A DNA stretch of 64,000 nucleotides from Calothrix sp. NIES-4105. Its GTDB lineage: Bacteria; Cyanobacteriota; Cyanobacteriia; Cyanobacteriales; Nostocaceae. The stretch covers positions 4,663,614-4,727,613 of the forward strand of contig NZ_AP018290.1 in the NCBI RefSeq assembly GCF_002368415.1. Reading direction: 5' to 3'. This document shows, piece after piece, positions 1 to 7,946 of the stretch. The notes under the pieces are model-generated. The model saw only the letters and a list, made by a program, of their open reading frames with translations. It made no database searches and was not told the DNA's origin. The position numbers and the translations under genes were made by a program. The stretch's first letter is position 1, and every line of letters begins with the position of its first letter.

Positions 1-1149
1 CTTCGAGCATTTCGTAATTATCGGGAGCAGTACGTTGAATTCACTGCTCCTAAAACTATTTTGTTAGGTAATAATGCTCAGGGCAAATCAAATTTGTTGG
101 AGGCAGTAGAATTACTTGCGACTTTACGAAGCCATCGAATGGCGCGCGATAAGGAATTAGTTTGTGATGGTGAGGAAATTGCTCAAATTAAAGCTTGTTT
201 GAAGCGGCAGACAGGTATTAGTGACTTAACATTAACCTTACGTCGTAATGGGCGCCGTACTGTAAACTTGAACGGAGAAAATCTTAGGCGCCAAACCGAT
301 TTTCTTGGTGTTCTTAACGCTGTAGAATTTTCGAGCTTAGATTTAGAACTAGTTCGCGGTGGTCCTGAAGGTCGGCGCCACTGGCTTGATACATTACTAG
401 TACAGCTTGAACCAGTTTACGCCTATATATTGCAGCAATATAACCAAGTCCTACGTCAACGTAACGCTTTTCTAAAAAACATTGCCACTACTACCCGTAC
501 AGACACTACTCAACTCAGCACGACTCACGACTCACGACTCACGACTCACTCAGAACAACTGAGCGTTTGGGATGCACAACTTGTTACAACTGGGACAAGG
601 GTAATTAGAAGACGCTCTAGAGCTATACAACGTTTGGCGCCTATCGCTGCCAAATGGCACGCTAGTATTAGTGGTAGTACAGAAGCTCTTGAAATTAAAT
701 ATGCTCCAAATGTAGAAACTGCTGAAAATGAACCTGAACAAGTCCATCAGGCTTTTTTAAATAAAATACAACAGCGTGTTATACCAGAACTACGGCAAGC
801 AACTACCCTTGTCGGGCCTCATCGTGACGAAGTAGAATTGACAATTAATCAAACACCTGCTCGTCAGTATGGTTCGCAAGGTCAACAGCGAACGCTGGTT
901 TTAGCGCTAAAGTTAGCAGAGTTACAATTAATCGAAGAAGTAGTTGGGGAACCACCTTTACTGCTACTTGATGATGTATTAGCGGAACTCGATCCGTCGA
1001 GGCAAAATCAATTGCTTGACGCGATTCAAGACCGTTTTCAAACTCTAATTACTACTACTCATTTAGGGTCTTTTGATTCGCAGTGGTTGAATTCATCACA
1101 GATTCTTTCAGTTCAAAGCGGAAAAATTTATACCCAATCTTCAATATAA
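1..1149 (+). CDS. recF: DNA replication/repair protein RecF (5' end outside window)
   Basis: SMC-like ATPase that loads RecA at single-strand gaps during recombinational repair. The frame is open from base 1, so the start lies upstream of the window. Visible motifs are a Walker A loop GNNAQGKSN about 25 residues in, an ABC-type signature around YGSQGQQRT, and a Walker B LLLLDDVLAELD near the C-terminus. About 382 codons are present, close to the usual full length. A short Thr/Ser/His-rich stretch (about residues 160-185 from the window edge) is encoded by a heptanucleotide tandem repeat and is not typical of RecF. It sits in the coiled-coil part between the ATPase lobes, so it may be tolerated. 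Family assignment is firm. Confidence 0.93.
   Translation, partial: LRAFRNYREQYVEFTAPKTILLGNNAQGKSNLLEAVELLATLRSHRMARDKELVCDGEEIAQIKACLKRQTGISDLTLTLRRNGRRTVNLNGENLRRQTDFLGVLNAVEFSSLDLELVRGGPEGRRHWLDTLLVQLEPVYAYILQQYNQVLRQRNAFLKNIATTTRTDTTQLSTTHDSRLTTHSEQLSVWDAQLVTTGTRVIRRRSRAIQRLAPIAAKWHASISGSTEALEIKYAPNVETAENEPEQVHQAFLNKIQQRVIPELRQATTLVGPHRDEVELTINQTPARQYGSQGQQRTLVLALKLAELQLIEEVVGEPPLLLLDDVLAELDPSRQNQLLDAIQDRFQTLITTTHLGSFDSQWLNSSQILSVQSGKIYTQSSI
519..546 (+). repeat. Heptanucleotide tandem repeat (CACGACT x4) inside recF
   Basis: Four perfect consecutive copies of cacgact, followed by a partial copy. Short tandemly repeated heptamers (STRR) are known from heterocystous cyanobacteria, usually between genes. 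Here the array is translated. 28 bp is not a multiple of 3, so the surrounding few bases must compensate to keep the recF frame. Confidence 0.9.
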
Positions 1150-1301
1150 ACATTGATTGATTTGATATAAATAATAATATCAATAAAACTGCATATAATA
1201 AATAACTTTATAGTAAATAATACTTATATAGCCTAAATCACCGTTCAATAATCCTCTTGCATAAATTATCACGCATACTACTACACACGGTAAAATCAAA
1301 G

Positions 1302-1733
1302 ATGCAAAACAGCAAAAATGTACTAAACAGTAATGAAATCGAATTGCTAGGAGCTTCGCTGCATAAAATTGAACAGAAACTTATTAAAAAAACAAATCAA
1401 GACGGTACGCAGCGAATTTGGTATCAAGGAGAGGAACCTTACTTTGATATATTTTTTGATCTTCTTGATTCAGAGATAATATGGTTTCAATTTACACTGC
1501 GTGCTAAGTCACTTTCTTGGGATAATAAAAGGCGAGAGTTACAAACAGGTGTAACCAACGAGTTAAAAGTGGATGATGTTAGCTTTTATGCGGCAACAAA
1601 AACAATTGAAGCAGATGAAAAAACAGATCAGAATTTTTTAGAGTTAGTCAAAGCCATTCTACAAACTCGTTGTGAAGAAGAGATATTTAAGAAAGCACTT
1701 TTACTATTTGATGAAGCGACGAGCAGTAATTAG
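1302..1733 (+). CDS. Hypothetical protein, 143 aa
   Basis: Unrecognised small soluble protein. The frame extends upstream to a TTG at 1257, but the ATG at 1302 begins the part that looks compact (MQNSKNVLNSNEIELL) and is the more likely start. There is no signal peptide or membrane segment. The composition is acidic and mixed, with a WYQGEEPYFDIFFDLL stretch. It lies between recF and the PEP-synthase-like gene on the same strand, so it could be co-transcribed with the latter. No function is claimed. Confidence 0.6.
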   Translation: MQNSKNVLNSNEIELLGASLHKIEQKLIKKTNQDGTQRIWYQGEEPYFDIFFDLLDSEIIWFQFTLRAKSLSWDNKRRELQTGVTNELKVDDVSFYAATKTIEADEKTDQNFLELVKAILQTRCEEEIFKKALLLFDEATSSN

Positions 1734-1819
1734 GGTTTTTCAAAAGTACGAGAAACCTCTTTTAATTGATTAATGTAATTGTAAGGTTATAAATGCAAAC
1801 AAACAAACAAAATACTTGA

Positions 1820-4102
1820 GTGGAAAGACTTTATTGGCTTAATCAAATCAAACACCAAGACCAGAGTCAAGTTGGTGATAAAGCATTTAACTTGAGTCGC
1901 TTGCTGCAACATGGTTACCCAGTGGCGCCTGGTTTCGTTATTTCTGCGGATGTAACACGTGATTTTCTCTTAAATCTTAATACGGAAACTCTAATCACCG
2001 ACTTGCCGTATTCTGAATTACATCTGGATATTAATAATTGGCGCCAGTTACAGCAGGTAGCAAGTAGTTTGCGTCAGGAAATTATGACTGCAAATGTACC
2101 AGCCGCATGGGTAGAGGTAATATTTGACGCTGCTTCCCAGTGGCAAGCGAATTGTTTAATTTTTCGTCCAACTGTTGCCATATCTTCTAAAACAGCAATA
2201 GAAAATTTATCTGGACTATTAGAATCACAAGTTTGTTGGTGTAATGTTACAGATATTGCTGCATCACTCAAACGTTCATGGAGCCAGTTATTTCGCGCTC
2301 GTAGCTTATTATATTGTCAGCAAGCTGGAATTGACCTGCGGCAAGTGAACTTTGGCATATTAGTACAGCCGTTATGGGAAGCAACAAAAAGCGGGTTGTT
2401 AGTTGCAAATTCTTCTGGGTTAGAAATACAAGCAAATTGGGGATTAGAGATTGCAATTGCCCAAGGAGAAGTTAATGGTGATTATTACAAAATTAAACCT
2501 GATGGTACAATTCTTGAACAAGCATTAGGCGATAAAATTTTGGCATATAAAGTCAAAGATTGTTATCAAGCATCAACACATAGTGATAATATAATTGAAC
2601 CCGAATCAAGTTGCTTAATTACTTCTTTATTAGACATCTCAGAGCAGCAAAAATTTGCACTTTCTCAAGACGAGTTAAAAGAATTATTAAAACTTAGCCA
2701 TCAACTCCAAAATGAATTAGGTACAACTTTTAGTTACAAGTGGATTATATTGAAAAGTAACGAGACACTATATTTAACCCAAGTCACGCTTCCTGAATTT
2801 ACAGCATCTAACTCGCTATCCCCTTTAATTAAAGGTATTAAAGGACTTGGCGCCGCTTCTGGGCAAGTGATAGGAACAGCGTATGTAATCACTAACTTTC
2901 ACGAACAACCTCTATTACCCAAAGATACAATTTTAGTGGCTGGCTCAATTACTATCGATTGGCTACCTTTAATGCGAAGTTGCATAGGAATTATAACTGA
3001 ATATGGTGGTCTGACATCTCATGCCGCAATTTTAGCTCGTGAACTTGGAATACCAGCTGTAGTAAACGCGAATAAAGCAACAGAGCTAATAAAAAATGGC
3101 GATAAATTAACTATTAATGGCGATAATGGCGAGATAAAGTATGTAGAATTTAGTACATTATCTCCCTTAAAAAATTCGGAACAATCGTTTATAAGCCAAG
3201 ATGCTTCGATGCAAATTGCAACTGCAACTCAATTAATGGTTAACTTGAGCCAAACGAATGTAATCGAGCAAGTTCAAAGCTTACCCATTGATGGAGTTGG
3301 GTTGCTACGTTCCGAACTAATGGTTACTTCTTTTATAAACGAACAAAACTTGAATATTTTGCACAATCAAGAACGACGGGCAGAATTTTACGCACGTTGG
3401 TACGAGCAAATTTTACAATTTGCCAAAGCATTTACACCTCGACCAATTTTTTATCGGTCACTTGATTTACACTCTAATAAAATAGCAACAAGTTCGCTAT
3501 CGCAATCTTTAGGACGTGGAACGTTCAGCTATGTACAAAATTCTGAAATATTTGAATTTGAACTAGATATATTAGCACAAGTGTACTCTGATGGTTTTGA
3601 TAACCTTCGTCTGATTCTACCGTTTGTTCGTAGCGTCGAAGAATTTATATTTTGTCGTCAAAAAGTTGAAAAAGCTGGACTTACCCGTATTTCTCAATTT
3701 GAACTTTGGATAATGGCAGAAGTTCCTAGTGTGTTATTTATGCTGCCAGAGTACATCAAAGCAGGAATACAAGGAATTGCTATTGGTACAAATGATTTAA
3801 CACAGTTACTGCTAGGAGTTGACAGAGAACTCCTACAGTTAAAGCATACTTTAGATGAGCGCAACCCTGCCGTAATGCGCGCGATTCGCCAACTAATTGA
3901 AACTGCGCGTGCGTACAAAATACCATGTTCTATATGTGGTCAGGCGCCAGTATTATATCCGGAAATAATCGACCAGTTAGTACAATGGGGTATCACATCA
4001 ATTTCCGTCGAACCCGAAGCAATATTAAGAACTTACCGTGCTATCGCGCGCGCGGAACAACGAATAATACTAGAAGCATCCCGGCAAAAGATCACGGATT
4101 AG
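1820..4102 (+). CDS. PEP synthase / pyruvate, water dikinase-like protein, degenerate N-terminus
   Basis: 760 aa with the three-part layout of PEP-utilising enzymes: an N-terminal ATP-grasp region (about residues 15-320), a swivelling phosphohistidine domain with GGLTSHAAILARELGIPAVV (about 395-415, catalytic His in TSHAA), and a C-terminal PEP-binding barrel with GIAIGTNDLTQLLLGVDRE and SICGQAP (catalytic Cys). The start is GTG. In the ATP-grasp part the usual RSSA..ED..ASFAG motif is replaced by FRPTVAIS..., so ATP-dependent self-phosphorylation may be impaired. Known members make PEP from pyruvate. This one may be a regulator or use another phosphoryl donor. The family is sure, the activity is not. 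Confidence 0.82.
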   Translation: MERLYWLNQIKHQDQSQVGDKAFNLSRLLQHGYPVAPGFVISADVTRDFLLNLNTETLITDLPYSELHLDINNWRQLQQVASSLRQEIMTANVPAAWVEVIFDAASQWQANCLIFRPTVAISSKTAIENLSGLLESQVCWCNVTDIAASLKRSWSQLFRARSLLYCQQAGIDLRQVNFGILVQPLWEATKSGLLVANSSGLEIQANWGLEIAIAQGEVNGDYYKIKPDGTILEQALGDKILAYKVKDCYQASTHSDNIIEPESSCLITSLLDISEQQKFALSQDELKELLKLSHQLQNELGTTFSYKWIILKSNETLYLTQVTLPEFTASNSLSPLIKGIKGLGAASGQVIGTAYVITNFHEQPLLPKDTILVAGSITIDWLPLMRSCIGIITEYGGLTSHAAILARELGIPAVVNANKATELIKNGDKLTINGDNGEIKYVEFSTLSPLKNSEQSFISQDASMQIATATQLMVNLSQTNVIEQVQSLPIDGVGLLRSELMVTSFINEQNLNILHNQERRAEFYARWYEQILQFAKAFTPRPIFYRSLDLHSNKIATSSLSQSLGRGTFSYVQNSEIFEFELDILAQVYSDGFDNLRLILPFVRSVEEFIFCRQKVEKAGLTRISQFELWIMAEVPSVLFMLPEYIKAGIQGIAIGTNDLTQLLLGVDRELLQLKHTLDERNPAVMRAIRQLIETARAYKIPCSICGQAPVLYPEIIDQLVQWGITSISVEPEAILRTYRAIARAEQRIILEASRQKITD

Positions 4103-4195
4103 ACGGATTACAGGATTACACAGATTAATTAAAATGTCCTATAAAATCCGTGCCATCCGTGTAATCCTAATCAATCCGTGTTCAATATCTGAAAA
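4083..4195. repeat. Inverted GGATTA/TAATCC repeat between convergent genes
   Basis: Repeated words of the type acggattaca on one side and tgtaatcc/atccgtg on the other form an imperfect long hairpin between the ends of the PEP-synthase-like gene and the BaeRF-type gene. Such ATCCGTG-rich dispersed repeats are common between cyanobacterial genes. It could act as a two-way terminator. Confidence 0.5.
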
Positions 4196-5354
4196 TGGCT
4201 GCAACTGGTGTGCTATAAGGGACTTCTTGGGGTTCGACGGCGTAAACCGTGCCACCATTTAATAAAGTATGTGCTGCTGCTAAGTCTAATAAATCTTCGT
4301 CACCTGTTTCTTCTTCTGAATGAAGGTAAACGGTTTCACTCGATGGGTCAAATAACCCCCATTGTTGTTCTCCAACTGCAACTAATAGAGAATCAATACG
4401 CTGAAAATATGCAGCAGATACAATTTCTTTGATGTTATTTGACGCTTTGCCTGTGTTGCCACCATACAATTCGTGGAATCTTTCTAAAACTTCTTGTTGT
4501 GATTGGTGGAAGTATGGCTCGACGAGAGCCACTGCTTGTGCGTGTAATTCCTTCGGGCTTTCAATCTTAACGTTTCCGGTAATACCTTCTTCAAGTACAT
4601 GTTTGTAACTACTTGCCGAGCGATACAACGGGAACAAATATTCAACTCCTGCTAGTACTAAAGGCGCTGTATCCTCGTGGAGTTTATCATGCAGGGCGCC
4701 GTCAATTACATGGAAAAATTGTAAAATATCGACTTGATGTTTGTCTTGGTCAGGACTACCTTGACCATGAAATGAACCGGGTTGTACGGCTGCATTACCC
4801 GTTCCACCTTTTGATGTGGCAATGCGAAACTGTCCATCTTGAGCATCTTCATCGTAGTTGAGTGCTTCGTCAAGGCTTTTTGGCATATTTTCAACTTCGA
4901 CTTCCTGAATGCTATAACGTGTCGCTTCAAAGAATTTCACTTCTTTTTGGCTCAAAGTCAGGATGTAAAAACGTCCGTTACCATTCAATATACGCAGTAA
5001 TGGTTTGATATGAAAGCGGTCTGTAACAACTACTAACTCATCAACCTCTAACGGCAGCGCGTAGTAACGAAAAGTATCATTGGAAATAAAAATAGCCAAC
5101 CCTCGCTCACCTAATTCTTGCCAAAATTCAGCGTTATCAAGTTCGTGAGCTTTTTTAAGAAGTGAATTCGCTTCTTGTTCTTCTAAACCTGCGTCAATTA
5201 AGCGCGCTTCAGCATCTTTGATTAAATTTTTAAATCTAATTGGGTCTTGTCGCACTTCAGGGCCTGCTGGGTGCGTTGGCATATATATAGATACAGAGTT
5301 TTGCTTGGGCTGCTCAAGTAATGCTTTAATGTCTTCTCTGGTGATTATTTGCAT
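4182..5354 (-). CDS. BaeRF3-type (bacterial eRF1-like) domain protein
   Basis: 390 aa soluble protein opening with MQIITREDIKALLEQ and SVSIYMPTHPAG, the hallmark start of the bacterial archaeo-eukaryotic release-factor-like family 3. The middle region RNFYI/RFYILTLSQKEVKFFEATR and the C-terminal region with LLVAVGEQQWGLFD match the domain order of that family. Members are thought to act on stalled ribosomes or in stress responses, but the cyanobacterial ones are not characterised in detail. The ATG is preceded by a GAGGGAAA ribosome site. It is transcribed alone, convergent with the upstream kinase-like gene. Confidence 0.75.
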   Translation of the reverse strand: MQIITREDIKALLEQPKQNSVSIYMPTHPAGPEVRQDPIRFKNLIKDAEARLIDAGLEEQEANSLLKKAHELDNAEFWQELGERGLAIFISNDTFRYYALPLEVDELVVVTDRFHIKPLLRILNGNGRFYILTLSQKEVKFFEATRYSIQEVEVENMPKSLDEALNYDEDAQDGQFRIATSKGGTGNAAVQPGSFHGQGSPDQDKHQVDILQFFHVIDGALHDKLHEDTAPLVLAGVEYLFPLYRSASSYKHVLEEGITGNVKIESPKELHAQAVALVEPYFHQSQQEVLERFHELYGGNTGKASNNIKEIVSAAYFQRIDSLLVAVGEQQWGLFDPSSETVYLHSEEETGDEDLLDLAAAHTLLNGGTVYAVEPQEVPYSTPVAAIFRY

Positions 5355-5439
5355 GTTTCCCTCTGTGTTTTGATCTAATTTCCATATATCTGGACTTATT
5401 TCACCTCACACAAAGGAAACTTGCATCTTTCCAGAGAAT

Positions 5440-5530
5440 TAGTAGGTTGGCTCCGGCACCGCGTTGCCTCTCTTTCCCCCGGTTGTAGCGAGTGCCGTTG
5501 GAGGAACCCAACGCAACATCAAATATAAAT
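5440..5530. repeat. Imperfect GGTTGG...CCAAC dispersed repeat
   Basis: A GC-richer island with taggttggctccggcac on one side and gtgccgttgg / acccaacgcaac on the other. It resembles the TAGGTTGGG...CCCAACG intergenic repeats seen in many cyanobacteria. It lies upstream of the BaeRF-type gene and at the 3' side of the DUF1361 gene. A second member of this class is at about 54040-54075. Confidence 0.5.
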
Positions 5531-5539
5531 ACAATTTTA

Positions 5540-6376
5540 TTAACTGTTTAGTGAACCAATATTCATTCTACGAGTTGATTGTCTGACAAAACCCAAAGTT
5601 ACTCGCTTCATCAACCAATACAATCCAGTCAGAATTGCGAAAGTAATAGCAATAATCACCAAAGGTTGTTTACCTAAAAGTTCCTCAACTCCGCGCGTTA
5701 GTAAGTAATCAGGTTGCGTGACTAAATCCCAACTATTGAAGCGCAAAAATCTTCCCCAATATATACCAACAGCGGATAATGCGTGGGTTGCTAATTCAAC
5801 TCCTAAAATCCATTGACTCTTACCAACACGGTGTAAGTGAGAACTCAAATTTATTAGAGAAACTACATAAGCTTCAAATCCTGCAAAAATAACAAATATG
5901 TAGAGAGGAATTAGGATTAAAGTAATTATCCATACTGATTGGATTGTACGAATATCATCTATAAGGTGGATTACATCTGTTAATAAGTAAGGTGCATTAG
6001 GTAAAAAGGCATAGAATATAATAAAACCTACCCACCACCCTACAGAGCGTCCGTACTTACTCTTTGCTAACCAGATACCGAGTGGCAGTAAACCAAAGAT
6101 AGAAAATAAAGCTAGTTTGAGCGTGGAAATATTAGTAATGTAATTCTTTATAAAAATTAAAAAAATCTTTATATAATTATTGTTGGGAGGTATACACGCA
6201 AACAATGCAAGCAACCCTAACGCCCAATATTTAATATTGTTACGTTTGTTACGAAACAGCCAAATACTCAGAACTAAGGGTATAAACGCCAGAAAAAGAT
6301 TCCAAATCATCCATGTACTGTTGATTTGCAAAACCTGTGTGACTCTAGCCGTAAGTTCGATTAGTTCTGCCTTCAT
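5540..6376 (-). CDS. DUF1361 integral membrane protein
   Basis: 278 aa with about seven hydrophobic helices. It carries family-typical words FLPNAPYLLTDVIHL (middle) and YWGRFLRFNSWDLVTQP (C-terminal third), which define DUF1361 proteins. The function is unknown. It is probably in the inner or thylakoid membrane. The ATG start is the only plausible one, and no signal peptide separate from the first helix is seen. It is monocistronic, with 163 bp to the next minus-strand gene upstream and none downstream. Confidence 0.85.
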   Translation of the reverse strand: MKAELIELTARVTQVLQINSTWMIWNLFLAFIPLVLSIWLFRNKRNNIKYWALGLLALFACIPPNNNYIKIFLIFIKNYITNISTLKLALFSIFGLLPLGIWLAKSKYGRSVGWWVGFIIFYAFLPNAPYLLTDVIHLIDDIRTIQSVWIITLILIPLYIFVIFAGFEAYVVSLINLSSHLHRVGKSQWILGVELATHALSAVGIYWGRFLRFNSWDLVTQPDYLLTRGVEELLGKQPLVIIAITFAILTGLYWLMKRVTLGFVRQSTRRMNIGSLNS

Positions 6377-6562
6377 AAATGATTCCTAAAAAATAATATT
6401 AGTAGTGCGCGCGTCACGTCTCTAACACAGTATAGCTAGAACATTACTGCCCATAATGTGACAAAAGTGTGAATCTTTGATGACTTTTGCGGTTTTACAG
6501 CTTTGTTCTTACTATTTTAATCAACTACACATCCACTTGGTGTAATTCCTGAATTAGCAAAT

Positions 6563-6586
6563 GGTACCCATTGGGTACCTTTTTTG
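6563..6586 (+). terminator. Strong plus-strand hairpin with T-run and no plus-strand gene before it
   Basis: Perfect 8-bp stem ggtaccca / tgggtacc followed by six Ts, read on the plus strand. Both neighbouring genes are on the minus strand, so this intrinsic terminator has no annotated transcript to end. It may mark a small RNA transcribed within about 6377-6586. Confidence 0.55.
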
Positions 6587-6611
6587 CGCGCGTTCCCAAA
6601 AAAGTCCTGTT

Positions 6612-7874
6612 CTAACGTACTAGTACACGACTGCGAGGACCAACTTGTGTTGATTTATTTCTAGCACTAACAAGGGCTGCACTATTGGAATTTACTGCCG
6701 TGCTACTCCCACTAATACTCCCACTACTAAATTCTACATTTGGTTGAATTGAAGGTGATACCGTTGAGTTAATACCTGTTGTTGGAGTTGAAATAGAAGT
6801 AAAAGTATTTGTATTTGGTGTTGCATTACTAATTGGCGCCACGTCTGATGTACTAATGGCAGCAGTATTTCCAGTACTAGCCATACCACTCGGCGTATCA
6901 CTAGCTGTACTACTTGTCGTACCAATAGGAGCAGTACCTGTACCACTAGGCGTACCACCTGATGATGTACTAATTCCAGAAGTAGCTCCACTAATAATTG
7001 TATCAATTGGCGTACTAATAGAAGTAGTAGTCCCACCACCTGTTGTACCACCTGTTGTACCACCTGCCGTACCACTTGGTGTGGTAGCTGGTGTACTACC
7101 TGCTGTACCAGTTGGCGTAGTAGCTGGTGTACCATTGTTAGGATTAATGGGTTGCATTCCAGATGGTACTAAAATTGTTAGTCGTACCAATGGAACGTTA
7201 GTCATTTTATAGGAATTTAGTGCTGGTGTAGGTCTAACACCAGATAATGGGTCGTAGTCTGTTTTGAAATCAAAAACTGTAGGACTGTCACCACCATTTC
7301 TATCGCTATAGCGAGGTCCTTGTCCGTTGACTTCAAAGACTCCTTGGTACTGCTGTCCTGTTTTGGGGTCGGTAACAATACCTTCATAAAAAGCTCTTTG
7401 TAAAGCGAGTTCGTCTTGAACTGCCGCTTGGAAATTAACTAAAAATCTTGGGTCTGGTCTGCCTTGGTATTTGTAAGGTTGAAGTTTACCTCCTGAAAGC
7501 ACTGGTGAAGTAATTAACCCGTCAGGAGAAATAAATTGCAGACCTAAAAAGTCTACAAATGATTTTATCGAACCGTCTGGATTTGTTTGAATCTGCACGA
7601 ATTTAGAAGAATATACGGGAATTAAATTTGGATTACTTCTAGTACCTATATTACGGAAATAAGTCCCGTTTTTATCTGTATCAATACGAGTCACACGACC
7701 ATTGGTAGTTGTGCCAAAGGGAAATTGTAATGTCCCGGATATTGTACCAGTGCTTTGAATTGTAATTTGAGCCGCAGCATGTGAACTTCCCAAGCCTAAG
7801 AATAAAGCTACTAAGGAGCCGCTACTTAACGCAGAAAATCCAAATTTATACAAGTTTTTTGATGAAAATTGCAT
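6612..7874 (-). CDS. Secreted protein with Thr/Gly/Ser-rich C-terminal tail
   Basis: 420 aa. The N-terminal signal peptide has a hydrophobic core LSSGSLVALFLGLG and a cleavage site near SHAAAQ. A conserved-looking globular part (about residues 37-235) follows, with repeated mentions of standard words such as DKNGTYFRNIG and VFEVNGQGPRYSDRNGGDSP. The remaining about 180 residues are low complexity, built on TPSGTAG / GGTTGG / TP units and probably disordered. The globular part looks like a conserved cyanobacterial exported protein of unknown function. The tail length is likely to vary between strains because its DNA is repetitive. Not assignable further. Confidence 0.7.
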   Translation of the reverse strand: MQFSSKNLYKFGFSALSSGSLVALFLGLGSSHAAAQITIQSTGTISGTLQFPFGTTTNGRVTRIDTDKNGTYFRNIGTRSNPNLIPVYSSKFVQIQTNPDGSIKSFVDFLGLQFISPDGLITSPVLSGGKLQPYKYQGRPDPRFLVNFQAAVQDELALQRAFYEGIVTDPKTGQQYQGVFEVNGQGPRYSDRNGGDSPTVFDFKTDYDPLSGVRPTPALNSYKMTNVPLVRLTILVPSGMQPINPNNGTPATTPTGTAGSTPATTPSGTAGGTTGGTTGGGTTTSISTPIDTIISGATSGISTSSGGTPSGTGTAPIGTTSSTASDTPSGMASTGNTAAISTSDVAPISNATPNTNTFTSISTPTTGINSTVSPSIQPNVEFSSGSISGSSTAVNSNSAALVSARNKSTQVGPRSRVLVR

Positions 7875-7946
7875 TTATTATTCTCCAAACATTCCTGCTT
7901 ACGCAGATTATTAGTAACTTTAGTTACTATTTTCATACGGATAAAA

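Noticed and set aside
6734-7212. Long open frames on both strands over the Thr/Gly-rich tail
   Set aside because: They arise from the low-complexity repeats of the secreted-protein gene read in other frames; composition is Gln/Val/Leu- or Val/Pro-biased with no start site.
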